Shown here: positions 1 through 6,605 of the stretch, one piece after another
How the letters are laid out: each line of letters begins with the position of its first letter
Position numbering within the stretch: the stretch's first letter is position 1
Position numbers and translations under genes: made by a program
Notes under the pieces: generated by a model
What the model was told of the DNA's origin: nothing
Database searches by the model: none
Seen by the model: only the letters and a program-made list of their open reading frames with translations
NCBI GenBank assembly: GCA_021806765.1
Contig: JAJZQR010000293.1
Coordinates: 1 to 6,813 of the forward strand
DNA length: 6,813 bases
DNA from: Chloroflexota bacterium
Lineage (GTDB): Bacteria; Chloroflexota; UBA6077
Direction of reading: 5' to 3'

Positions 1-1
1 G

Positions 2-1204
2 ATGGCCCGGGCCGTGGCCGGGGAGGCCTCCGTCCCCTTCTTCCACATCAGTGGATCGGAGTTCGTGGAGCTGTTCGTGGGGGTTGGCGCCTCTCGGGTT
101 AGGGACCTGTTCGAGGATGCCAAGAAGAATGCCCCCTGCATCATCTTCATCGACGAGATCGACGCGGTGGGTCGGCAGCGGGGTCGGGGTCTGGGGGGCG
201 GCAACGACGAGCGGGAGCAGACGCTGAACCAGATCCTGGTGGAGATGGACGGTTTCGACAAGAACGCCGGGATCGTGGTGATTGCGGCCACCAACCGGCC
301 GGACATTCTGGATGCAGCGCTGTTGAGGCCAGGGCGGTTCGATCGGCGGGTAACCCTGAATAGCCCGGACCTGAAGGGTCGGGAGGAGATCCTCCAGGTC
401 CATGCTCGGGGCAAACCGCTGGCGAAGGAAGTGGATCTCCTCACGGTGGCCCGGCAAACCCCGGGTTTCTCGGGAGCCGACCTGGAGAACCTGCTCAACG
501 AAGCGGCCATCCTGGCGGCCAGGCGAAACGATACGACGATCACTTTTCCGGACCTGGAGGAGGCTATCGATCGGGTCATCGCGGGGCCTGAACGAAAGGG
601 AAGGTTGATCAGTGAGCAGGAGAAGGCCATCACTGCCTACCACGAGGTGGGCCATACCCTGGTGGCCTACTATATGCCCCATCTGGATCCTATCCACAAG
701 GTTACCGTCGTTGCCCGGGGCCAGTCGGGCGGTCATACCCGTCTGCTGCCCGTCGAGGATCGGCACCTCTGGACCAGAGCCCAGATGGCGGAGATGCTTG
801 CCTTTGCTCTGGGGGGGCTGGCGGCGGAAGAGTCGACTTTCGGTGAGACCACCACGGGGCCGAGCAACGACCTTCAGCAGGCCACGGAGATCGCTCGCAA
901 GATGGTGACCCTGTACGGCATGAGCGACAAGATCGGGACGGTCAGCCTGAGTTCCACCGGCATAATGGATTACCTGGGTACCGACGTGATGGAGCAGAGG
1001 AACTACAGCGAGGCCACTGCTGCTTTGGTCGACCGAGAGGTCCGCCGGATGATCGACGAGGCCCATACCCTGGCCAGCGAAGTGCTCGCCAGCCATCGCC
1101 AGCAGTTGGTGGCTCTTGCCGAACTGTTGAAGGAGAAGGAGACCCTGACGGGCGAAGAAGTGGCCCAGCTTCTGGGCCCTAGGGAGGTTCAGCAGGTAGC
1201 GTGA
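2..1204 (+). CDS. ftsH: ATP-dependent zinc metalloprotease FtsH, C-terminal part (5' end outside window)
   Basis: Membrane-anchored AAA+ protease that unfolds and degrades membrane and short-lived cytosolic proteins as a hexamer. Only the last 400 residues are present. The first codon reads ATG, but it falls inside the conserved stretch just after Walker A (family form [13 protein letters not shown]), so it is not the true start; the transmembrane segments and P-loop lie to the left. Visible, counting from that codon: pore loop FVGVGA (25-30), Walker B IIFIDE (47-52), second region of homology with ATNRPD and the arginines of LLRPGRFDR (96-115), then the M41 peptidase domain with the zinc motif HEVGH (214-218) and the third-ligand aspartate in TTGPSND (D290). 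The C-terminal helices and end length fit the family. Oddities: HEVGH instead of the usual HEAGH, GGHT instead of GGYT/GGVT, and GGLAAEE instead of GGRAAEE. All catalytic residues in view are kept, so an active but divergent paralogue is likely. Identification is very secure. Confidence 0.97.
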   Translation: MARAVAGEASVPFFHISGSEFVELFVGVGASRVRDLFEDAKKNAPCIIFIDEIDAVGRQRGRGLGGGNDEREQTLNQILVEMDGFDKNAGIVVIAATNRPDILDAALLRPGRFDRRVTLNSPDLKGREEILQVHARGKPLAKEVDLLTVARQTPGFSGADLENLLNEAAILAARRNDTTITFPDLEEAIDRVIAGPERKGRLISEQEKAITAYHEVGHTLVAYYMPHLDPIHKVTVVARGQSGGHTRLLPVEDRHLWTRAQMAEMLAFALGGLAAEESTFGETTTGPSNDLQQATEIARKMVTLYGMSDKIGTVSLSSTGIMDYLGTDVMEQRNYSEATAALVDREVRRMIDEAHTLASEVLASHRQQLVALAELLKEKETLTGEEVAQLLGPREVQQVA

Positions 1205-1281
1205 CCGGAGGAAACCGGAAGAAATGGGAAGGAACCGGAAGAACAGGATACACAGGATAGAAAGGATGGGGCTCGGGAGGG
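1205..1281. repeat. Purine-rich spacer with short degenerate direct repeats
   Basis: Directly after the ftsH stop the plus strand is almost all purine. AACCGGAAGAA occurs at 1213-1223 and again at 1233-1243, a period of 20. It is followed by ACAGGATA at 1243-1250 and 1252-1259 and the related AAAGGATG at 1261-1268, a period of 9. No hairpin with a T-run is present, so ftsH has no obvious intrinsic terminator here. From memory, ACAGGATnn-type tandem tracts occur between genes in several GC-rich phyla; their role is unknown to me. The repeats are exact over 8-11 bases only, so this is decayed or very short. Confidence 0.6.
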
Positions 1282-1362
1282 GTGGAGGCAGCCCGATGGG
1301 ACACAAGGACGCCACAGCAGAGAGGGGTGCGCGGGCGTGAAGCCTTCGGCTACAGCTCAGCG

Positions 1363-4300
1363 ATGGAAGAAGACTCGTTCAAGATTCTGAAGTTTACTCC
1401 GCCCGACCCTCCGGTCGGTTTTGTGCCCCGCCCCCGGCTTTCACAGACCATCGCCATGGGGCTTCAGGGGCAGATGGTGCTGTTGTCGGCCCCGGCCGGC
1501 TACGGCAAGACCAGCCTCTTGGCCTACGTGGCCTCCGAGTGGGGGCGGTTCGTTGGGGACCCGACGGCCGTTCATCTGGCCTGGTATCAGTTGGATCCTG
1601 CCGATGACGATGCAGCCGTCTTCGTGTCGGGTCTGGTGGAGGCGATCAGGCGGGTGGTGCCGGGGTTCGGGGAGACGGTGCGAGCGGCTCTCCGGGCCAC
1701 TGCCGACGGCCGGGGCGAGATTGGGCGGTTGATCGCTCTGTTCCTGGATGAGCTTCATCGGGTGGAGCCGGAGCAGGTGGTCCTGATCCTGGATGGCCTG
1801 CACCACCTCACAGACCGGGCGATAGTGGAGGCCCTGGAACAGCTGCTCCTGGGCGCTGGCTCGCCGTTGCGGCTGATCGTGGCGAGCCAGACGGATCCCC
1901 ACCTTTATCTGTCGATGCTGCGCGCCAGAGACGCCCTGGTGGAGCTGCGCACCGAGGACCTCCAGTGGAACCCGGAGGAACTGCGCCGATTGGCGCTCCA
2001 GCGGGTCGGGAGAACGGTTCCCCAAAGGGTGCTCGATGACTTGATGCGGGCGACGGGAGGATGGCCGTCGGCCGCCAACCTGGCCTCGATGATAGTGGCC
2101 CGAGACCCCAACAATGCCCAGTTCCTAGTCCGGTTGGCTCCAACAGAGCACGGATATGGGGTGCTGCTGCGGGAGGTGCTGTTCGGCCTGCCCGCCGAGA
2201 GAAGGGAGGAGGTGCTTCGGAGTTCCCTGCTGACGCGGCTCGATCCCGAGTCGTGCCTGGACGGGGTAGGGGTGAGCGATCCCGAGGCCCTATTGAGATC
2301 GATAGAGGAGGCATCGCTGCCGGTCATGAGGCCGGCTGGTCGTGACCTGCCCCTATGCTACGAGCCCTTCTTCCGCTCGGCCCTCCAGCAGGAACTGGCC
2401 CGCCAGCTCCTGCCCCGGGAGCATCAGGATCTCCGGCGGAAAGTGGCCGCCTACTATGCGGCCCGAGGGGAGATATCGGAAGCGCTCCCCAGATACCTGC
2501 AGATGGGCGATTACGAGGAAGCTGCCACCCTCCTGGAGCGTACCATGGTGACCGACCGCTGGGTGGGAGCTGTGGACGTGTCGCTGCGCTGGCTTCGATC
2601 GCTGCCTGCATCGGTCCGAGAGAAGCACCCGGCGCTGATGGTGCAGGAAGCCGAGATGCTGCTCGCCAGGGAGCGGGTGGACGAGGCCCGAGTGCTGCTG
2701 GTGGCGTCTCAGCCCGGGCTGGAGGCTTCCGGCGACTCCAGAAGCCGAGGGCAGCAGTTGAGGTGCAAAGCAGCTGCTCACCTGCTGGAGGGGCGGTACC
2801 CCTCGGCCCGGGATTCCGCCCGAGAGGCTCTGCGGCATCTTCCCGAGGGGGACAACGCCCAGAGGGCCGGCGCTTTCTGGCTGGAGTCTCGCGCCCTGGA
2901 GTTCATGGGCGACCTGGCTTCCTCCTTCTCGGCGGCTGCCGAAGGGTTGCTGGAGGCGGAAAGAAGCAGCCATCCGCAGCTGGCGGTCCGGGCCTTGATG
3001 CAACTGGCGATGGTCGCCTACCTCCGCGGCGATTACTCTCGGGCGTTGGCGCTCAGTGGTCGAGCAGTCCAGCGGGCCAGGCTGCTGGGGATGGATGTCG
3101 TGGCTATCAGCGACATCGGCGGACCAGTATCCTCCATCTATCTGGATCGGGGGCAACGGCAAGAAGCGCTGGCGGTGGCGGAGATAGCGCTGGCGGCAAG
3201 TGAGAAGCTAAGAGACGAGTTCGGCCAACTTCGGGCGCTGCTGGTCCAGGCGGCGACCCTGGAAGGGCTGGCCCAGAGAGAGGCAGCGGGGGAGATCCTG
3301 GCAGGGGTGCTAGATCGGACCTCGAAGCTGCCTGCCCGACGATCTGAACGGACTCTCGCCCTTCAGGCAGTCTCTGCGTTCCTGTTGAGGCGTGGCCGGC
3401 AGAAGGAGGGCTTGGGGAAGGCCCGGAGGGCGATGGAGGAGGCAACGGCCTCCTCTCATCAGATCCTGATCGACCAGTGCTGCCTGATAGAGGCTGCCGG
3501 CCAGATGTCTGGCCCGAGAATGCCCATGGTCCTGGCCCGTATCCGGCGCTTGAACGACACCTTCAAGAGGAGCGATAACCGGCGCTGGCTATCGGCTGGA
3601 CACCGGTTGCTTGCCCAGGGGTATGGGCAACTGGGGTTGCGCTGGCAGGCTCGATCCCACCTTCGAACCTCCCTGGCCATCGCCGCCGAGCAGTCGTACG
3701 TGAGCATGCCCCTCGGTCTCCCTGTGAAGGCGGACAGGCTCTTCCTCCTGGCGGTTCGGGAGGGTGTGGCTCACGAGGTGGCCGGAACCCTTCTCGGGGT
3801 GGATCCGGCCTCCGGCTCCAGGCTGCTGGATCCTCTGCTGCACCAAAAGAATCCCGAACGGAGGTCGCGGGCGGAGCAGGCGGCAAAGGGGTCCGAGAAG
3901 GGGCTGGGCGGGGCGGTCCAGGCGAGGTTGGGGTGGCCTGGAGGGGAGAGTGGGGAGCGCCGGCAGGAGCCGGCTCCTGCGGAAGAGGGGCGGGAGCGGG
4001 TCGATCTTCGGTCGTTGGGGGATTTCCATGCGGTGGTTGGCGGGGAAAGGGTGGAGTGGGCTTCGGAGGATGCCCGGGACCTGGCGGCCTATCTGCTGGT
4101 CCACCGCACGGTAGCCATGCTGCGGGAGAGGGTGCTCCACGATCTGTGGACCGACGAAGATCCGGCGATCGCCAACGTGCGGTTGCACGAGGCTCTCTAC
4201 CGCATCAGGGAGTCTTTCGGCCCGGGCTTTCCTCCGGTCGATCCGGCGCTGGACGGGGAAGGTGTGTATCGCTGGGAAGGAGCCGGCTGCGCCATGGACG

Positions 4301-4842
4301 TGGAGTCGTTCCGGGATCTGCTGGGCCGGGTGCGACGGCTGCTGGATCGGGAGACCCCTCCGGTCCTGTCGGGTCAGGTGGTCTCCCTGCTGCAGCAGGC
4401 GGTGGAGCTATACCAGGGGGAGTTCCTGGGCGGCTTCGCCTTCCCCTGGTGCGAGGCCCCGAGGGAGGAGCTGCGGGGGCTTCTGTTGTGGGCTACCCGC
4501 CTGCTGATAGATCACCAGATGGCGCTGCAGGGGTGGCGAGAGGCCATCCGCTACGGACTGAAGTCGTTGAAGAGCGATCCCCTGCAGGAGGACGTGGTCC
4601 GTGATCTGATGGTCTGCTACTTCCGGGCCGGCGACCGGGGCGCCGTGGATCGCCAGTACCGGGAGCTGAAGAGGCTGCTGGCCAGGGATCGAGGGGCGGC
4701 GCCGTCGGAGGAGACCCGCCAATTGCGGTTCAAGCTGCTGGGGACCGGGGCCGGGTGGGCGCGGATCCAGTCGTTGGAGCCCGCGGTGATGGTTGTGGGG
4801 AAGCAGGGCGGCGGGGTACAGGGTTCTGGCCTACGACGGTGA
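1363..4842 (+). CDS. MalT-like STAND NTPase/TPR transcriptional regulator with C-terminal SARP (winged helix + BTAD) module
   Basis: Large cytoplasmic signal-integrating transcription factor of about 1159 residues. Residues 1-240 are a MalT-type NTPase: entry motif FVPRPRL (20-26), Walker A APAGYGKT (43-50), Walker B LILDGLHHL (141-149), sensor region IVASQTDP, the LRARDALVELRTEDL stretch typical of MalT/LAL proteins, and the GxP motif GWP (233-235). Residues of about 380-820 are helix-rich with TPR-like pairs, such as the segment around YLRGDYSRALALSGRAV. A G/R/E-rich linker follows (about 826-879). From 880 comes a winged helix with the recognition-like stretch NVRLHEALYRIRESFG, then BTAD from about 979 (DVESFRDLL, YQGEFLGGF, DPLQEDVVRDLMVCYF), as in SARP/AfsR proteins. 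There is no LuxR-type HTH. Start choice: an in-frame GTG at 1282 would add 27 residues encoded by repeat-like DNA with the purine block touching the codon, so ATG 1363 is preferred although it lacks a clear Shine-Dalgarno. The ligand and target genes are unknown; it lies 158 bases after ftsH. Confidence 0.88.
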   Translation: MEEDSFKILKFTPPDPPVGFVPRPRLSQTIAMGLQGQMVLLSAPAGYGKTSLLAYVASEWGRFVGDPTAVHLAWYQLDPADDDAAVFVSGLVEAIRRVVPGFGETVRAALRATADGRGEIGRLIALFLDELHRVEPEQVVLILDGLHHLTDRAIVEALEQLLLGAGSPLRLIVASQTDPHLYLSMLRARDALVELRTEDLQWNPEELRRLALQRVGRTVPQRVLDDLMRATGGWPSAANLASMIVARDPNNAQFLVRLAPTEHGYGVLLREVLFGLPAERREEVLRSSLLTRLDPESCLDGVGVSDPEALLRSIEEASLPVMRPAGRDLPLCYEPFFRSALQQELARQLLPREHQDLRRKVAAYYAARGEISEALPRYLQMGDYEEAATLLERTMVTDRWVGAVDVSLRWLRSLPASVREKHPALMVQEAEMLLARERVDEARVLLVASQPGLEASGDSRSRGQQLRCKAAAHLLEGRYPSARDSAREALRHLPEGDNAQRAGAFWLESRALEFMGDLASSFSAAAEGLLEAERSSHPQLAVRALMQLAMVAYLRGDYSRALALSGRAVQRARLLGMDVVAISDIGGPVSSIYLDRGQRQEALAVAEIALAASEKLRDEFGQLRALLVQAATLEGLAQREAAGEILAGVLDRTSKLPARRSERTLALQAVSAFLLRRGRQKEGLGKARRAMEEATASSHQILIDQCCLIEAAGQMSGPRMPMVLARIRRLNDTFKRSDNRRWLSAGHRLLAQGYGQLGLRWQARSHLRTSLAIAAEQSYVSMPLGLPVKADRLFLLAVREGVAHEVAGTLLGVDPASGSRLLDPLLHQKNPERRSRAEQAAKGSEKGLGGAVQARLGWPGGESGERRQEPAPAEEGRERVDLRSLGDFHAVVGGERVEWASEDARDLAAYLLVHRTVAMLRERVLHDLWTDEDPAIANVRLHEALYRIRESFGPGFPPVDPALDGEGVYRWEGAGCAMDVESFRDLLGRVRRLLDRETPPVLSGQVVSLLQQAVELYQGEFLGGFAFPWCEAPREELRGLLLWATRLLIDHQMALQGWREAIRYGLKSLKSDPLQEDVVRDLMVCYFRAGDRGAVDRQYRELKRLLARDRGAAPSEETRQLRFKLLGTGAGWARIQSLEPAVMVVGKQGGGVQGSGLRR
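3963..3980. repeat. Perfect 18-bp palindrome inside the regulator linker
   Basis: GCAGGAGCC is followed at once by its exact complement GGCTCCTGC. The palindrome lies in the part of the regulator gene that codes for the low-complexity linker between the TPR region and the DNA-binding module, where protein constraint should be weak. Around it (about 3888-4020) the plus strand carries many runs of three to six G. It could be a chance product of GC-rich linker codons, a DNA hairpin, or a dimeric protein-binding site; the sequence alone does not decide. Confidence 0.5.
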
Positions 4843-4877
4843 GGGTATCGTCCGGGCGGCAGGCGGTGGGAAAACCA

Positions 4878-4909
4878 TGTAGAGGCGGGTCCAGAGACCC
4901 GCCTCTACA
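4878..4909 (-). terminator. Perfect 14-bp hairpin between convergent genes, probable terminator of citrate synthase
   Basis: TGTAGAGGCGGGTC (4878-4891) pairs without mismatch with GACCCGCCTCTACA (4896-4909) across a CAGA loop. Read on the minus strand the stem is followed by TGG and then four T (4874-4871), and it begins about 32 bases after the citrate synthase stop, as expected of an intrinsic terminator for that gene. On the plus strand no T-run follows, so for the regulator it would act at most as a transcript-end hairpin. Similar GTAG(A/G)GGCGGGT stems are, from memory, frequent dispersed intergenic elements in Chloroflexota-like genomes, so a REP-like origin is possible. Confidence 0.75.
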
Positions 4910-4940
4910 GTTGCCGGAGTTGGCGTTCGCGCCTGTACGG

Positions 4941-6101
4941 CTAGGCGGCGACTACACCGTTCGCCGGGGCATCTTCCTCGACTCGGTCGTCGATGTGCAG
5001 GTAGGGCACGTCGTGCGCGCCGACGTACTCGGCCCTGGGGCGGATCAACCGGTTGTTGCCGTACTGCTCCAGGATGTGGGCGGTCCAGCCTGCGATGCGG
5101 CTCATAGCGAAGACCGGCGTGAATACGTCGATGGGGATCCCGAGGCCGTAGTAGACCGACGCGGAGTAGAAATCCACGTTGGCGTTGATCCCCTTCTCCT
5201 GAATCATGAACTCCTCGATCCGTCGGGACATCTGGTACCAGCGGGTCTCTCCGGTCTCCTCGGCCAGAACGGCGGATATCTTCCTCAGCTCGAAGGCCCT
5301 GGGGTCCTCTGTCCTGTAGACCCGGTGGCCGAAGCCGGGGACCTTCTTCCCCTGCTCCAGAAGGGCGGCTACGTATTCCACGGCCCTGTTCGGGTCGCCG
5401 ATCCGTCTGAGCATCTGCATGACCTGCTCGTTGGCTCCACCGTGGAGTGGGCCGGCCAGGGTTCCGATGGCGGCGGTCACGGAGGAGTAGAGGTCCGACA
5501 GGGTGGCCGCCGCAACGCGGGCCGCGAAGGTGGAGGCGTTCAACTCGTGGTCGGCGTGGAGCACGAGGCAGCTGTCCAGGATCCTGGACATCTTTTCCGA
5601 AGGGATCTGCCCGGTCAGCATGTAGAGAAAGTTGGCAGCCAGGGAGAGATCCCGACGTGGCTGAACGGGGGGCAGCTTCTGCCGCGCCCGGTGATGGGCG
5701 GCGACGATCACGGGCAATCGCGAGGTCAGCAAGATAGCCCGGCTGAGATCCACGTCGTGGTGATGCTCGGTGCCTCCGGGGTCGTACATGGATAGGGCCG
5801 AGACGGCGGTGCGAAGGGACATCATCGGCTCGGCCGTCTCAGGGAAGTCGATGATCATTCGCAGGACCCCTAGGGGGAGGTCCCTGCAACAAGAAAGCCT
5901 ATCTCGCAGGTCGCCCAGCTGGTTGCGAGTCGGCAGTTGACCATACCAGAGGAGGTAGGCCGTCTCCTCGAAACTGGAGTAGGCTGCCAGCTCGTGGATG
6001 CCGATGCCGCGATAGGTCAGTTTTCCACCAATGCCGTCCACCTCGCAGATAGACGAGGTGCCGGCGACGACGCCTTCAAGGCCGCCTTTGCTCGTCGACA
6101 T
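4941..6101 (-). CDS. gltA: Citrate synthase (short type; citrate/2-methylcitrate synthase family)
   Basis: Cytosolic enzyme that condenses acetyl-CoA with oxaloacetate to citrate, the first TCA-cycle step. The 386-residue length and sequence match the short, CitZ-like dimeric form rather than the longer NADH-regulated E. coli type with its N-terminal extra domain. Landmarks: LHADHELNAST (181-191); AGPLHGGAN with catalytic His220; VPGFGHRVY with His259; EDPR with substrate-binding Arg268; NVDFYSA with catalytic Asp310; RIAGW with Arg335; and RLIRPRAEYVG (351-361). The catalytic triad His/His/Asp is intact. The start is secured by AAGGAG (6109-6114 on the minus strand) seven bases before the ATG. 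It has its own promoter region upstream and a hairpin terminator downstream, so it is probably a single-gene transcript. A 2-methylcitrate synthase role cannot be excluded, because the short forms share these motifs; no prpB- or prpD-like neighbour is in view to suggest it. Confidence 0.96.
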   Translation of the reverse strand: MSTSKGGLEGVVAGTSSICEVDGIGGKLTYRGIGIHELAAYSSFEETAYLLWYGQLPTRNQLGDLRDRLSCCRDLPLGVLRMIIDFPETAEPMMSLRTAVSALSMYDPGGTEHHHDVDLSRAILLTSRLPVIVAAHHRARQKLPPVQPRRDLSLAANFLYMLTGQIPSEKMSRILDSCLVLHADHELNASTFAARVAAATLSDLYSSVTAAIGTLAGPLHGGANEQVMQMLRRIGDPNRAVEYVAALLEQGKKVPGFGHRVYRTEDPRAFELRKISAVLAEETGETRWYQMSRRIEEFMIQEKGINANVDFYSASVYYGLGIPIDVFTPVFAMSRIAGWTAHILEQYGNNRLIRPRAEYVGAHDVPYLHIDDRVEEDAPANGVVAA

Positions 6102-6108
6102 GTCTCCG

Positions 6109-6114
6109 CTCCTT
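6109..6114 (-). promoter_or_regulatory. Ribosome binding site of citrate synthase
   Basis: AAGGAG on the minus strand, seven bases before the ATG at 6101. It is a near-ideal Shine-Dalgarno and fixes the start codon. Confidence 0.85.
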
Positions 6115-6187
6115 GATCTTATTTGAAGCAGCGCATCGGTGCACGTCCTCCGGCGTCGTTGCCGGACGGCCCTTGCCGTAGGACAAT

Positions 6188-6215
6188 CTTATACTACTCG
6201 CGTTCCAAATGCAAA
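6188..6215 (-). promoter_or_regulatory. Probable sigma70-type promoter of citrate synthase
   Basis: On the minus strand TTTGCA (6215-6210) and TATAAG (6193-6188) are separated by 16 bases. The -10 matches the consensus at five of six positions and the -35 at four of six. The elements sit in an AT-rich island (about 6182-6245) that contrasts with the GC-rich surroundings. The predicted leader is about 80 bases and can form small hairpins at 6149-6166 and 6166-6179. On the plus strand TATACT (6190-6195) overlaps the same site, so a divergent promoter is conceivable, but it lacks a good -35. Confidence 0.5.
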
Positions 6216-6245
6216 ATATCGGATCGACCGATTTATCTAATGCAA
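6208..6245. promoter_or_regulatory. Operator-like inverted repeat flanked by direct repeats
   Basis: ATCGG (6218-6222) and CCGAT (6228-6232) form an inverted repeat around a 5-base centre. It is flanked by two exact copies of AATGCAA (6208-6214 and 6239-6245) whose starts are 31 bases apart, about three helical turns. The cluster overlaps and lies just upstream of the proposed -35 of citrate synthase, the usual place for a regulator to bind. The binding protein is unknown. Confidence 0.4.
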
Positions 6246-6281
6246 CATGCGCGCCACCTTACGGCCAGGCGGGAATACCCA

Positions 6282-6298
6282 TTGGCATGGAACTGGCT
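6282..6298 (+). promoter_or_regulatory. Sigma54-like -24/-12 motif ahead of the small gene
   Basis: TTGGCATGGAACTGGCT matches the RpoN consensus YTGGCACGRNNNTTGCW except at two positions, and keeps the invariant GG and GC with correct spacing. Transcription would start near 6309, leaving a leader of about 47 bases before the ATG at 6356. Sigma54 is missing from many Chloroflexota, so this may be a chance match. Confidence 0.3.
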
Positions 6299-6355
6299 CC
6301 TGAAGGGGCGAGATCGCAGGCTCTCGGGGGGTGGGAGTCAGGAAGGGAGGACAGG

Positions 6356-6550
6356 ATGGACTTGGATGCTGCCGCCTTCGTGCTGGATCGGGTGGACGTG
6401 GCCCGCGAGGCTCTCATGGAGGCCCAACAGATCGTGGGGAAGTTCTCTCAACCGGAGGACCAAGAGATCGCGCGCATGCTGCAGGAGATGCTGGAGAAGG
6501 TGGAACAGCTGGACTTCAGGGTGCGGGGAGGGTCGTATCCGGCGGCATAG
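6356..6550 (+). CDS. Hypothetical small acidic helical protein (64 aa)
   Basis: I do not recognise this family. The start at 6356 is chosen because GGGAGG (6345-6350) ends five bases before the ATG; longer in-frame starts such as ATG 6209 would include the AT-rich promoter island and give a non-protein-like N-terminus. The 64-codon frame uses G or C at about 81 percent of third positions, like the neighbouring genes, which supports real coding. The product has 13 acidic against 7 basic residues, no cysteine, and no signal peptide or membrane segment. It reads as two amphipathic helices (about 3-29 and 34-56) joined at SQPED, with heptad-like leucine/methionine spacing in the second, so a helical hairpin or small coiled-coil oligomer is likely. 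It is divergent from citrate synthase and convergent with the rhodanese gene. No function can be assigned. Confidence 0.7.
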   Translation: MDLDAAAFVLDRVDVAREALMEAQQIVGKFSQPEDQEIARMLQEMLEKVEQLDFRVRGGSYPAA

Positions 6551-6574
6551 CTGCGTCGTTCCTGATGGAAAATC

Positions 6575-6605
6575 GATGCCCGGGGACCGGAAGTCCCCGG
6601 GCATC
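6575..6605. terminator. Perfect 13-bp hairpin between convergent genes
   Basis: GATGCCCGGGGAC (6575-6587) pairs exactly with GTCCCCGGGCATC (6593-6605) across a CGGAA loop. It lies 24 bases after the small gene's stop and about 116 bases after the rhodanese TAG on the other strand. The minus strand continues with GA and then four T (6572-6569), so it resembles an intrinsic terminator for the rhodanese transcript; the plus strand has no T-run after the stem. It may serve both genes. Confidence 0.7.

Noticed and set aside
169..198. G-quadruplex-like G-runs in ftsH
   Set aside because: The runs encode the conserved [15 protein letters not shown] segment, so protein conservation plus high GC explains them; one loop is also eight bases long.
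1213..1268. Possible CRISPR-like array after ftsH
   Set aside because: The repeat units are 8-11 bases with almost no spacers and total under 70 bases, far from CRISPR dimensions.
1282..1362. N-terminal extension of the regulator from GTG 1282
   Set aside because: The extra 27 codons look unlike protein and overlap repeat-like spacer DNA, and the purine block touches the GTG with no usable spacing. It remains a possible alternative.
2353..3203. Long open frames on both strands inside the regulator gene (about 270-280 codons)
   Set aside because: They are GC-rich shadows of the regulator reading frame, with proline/arginine/glycine-heavy composition and no family motif.
3611..3630. Seven-base inverted repeat TTGCCCA...TGGGCAA in the regulator gene
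   Set aside because: It is short and lies inside well-constrained coding sequence; expected by chance in GC-rich DNA.
4755..5795. 346-codon plus-strand open frame opposite citrate synthase
   Set aside because: It mirrors a fully conserved enzyme on the other strand and has no recognisable domain.
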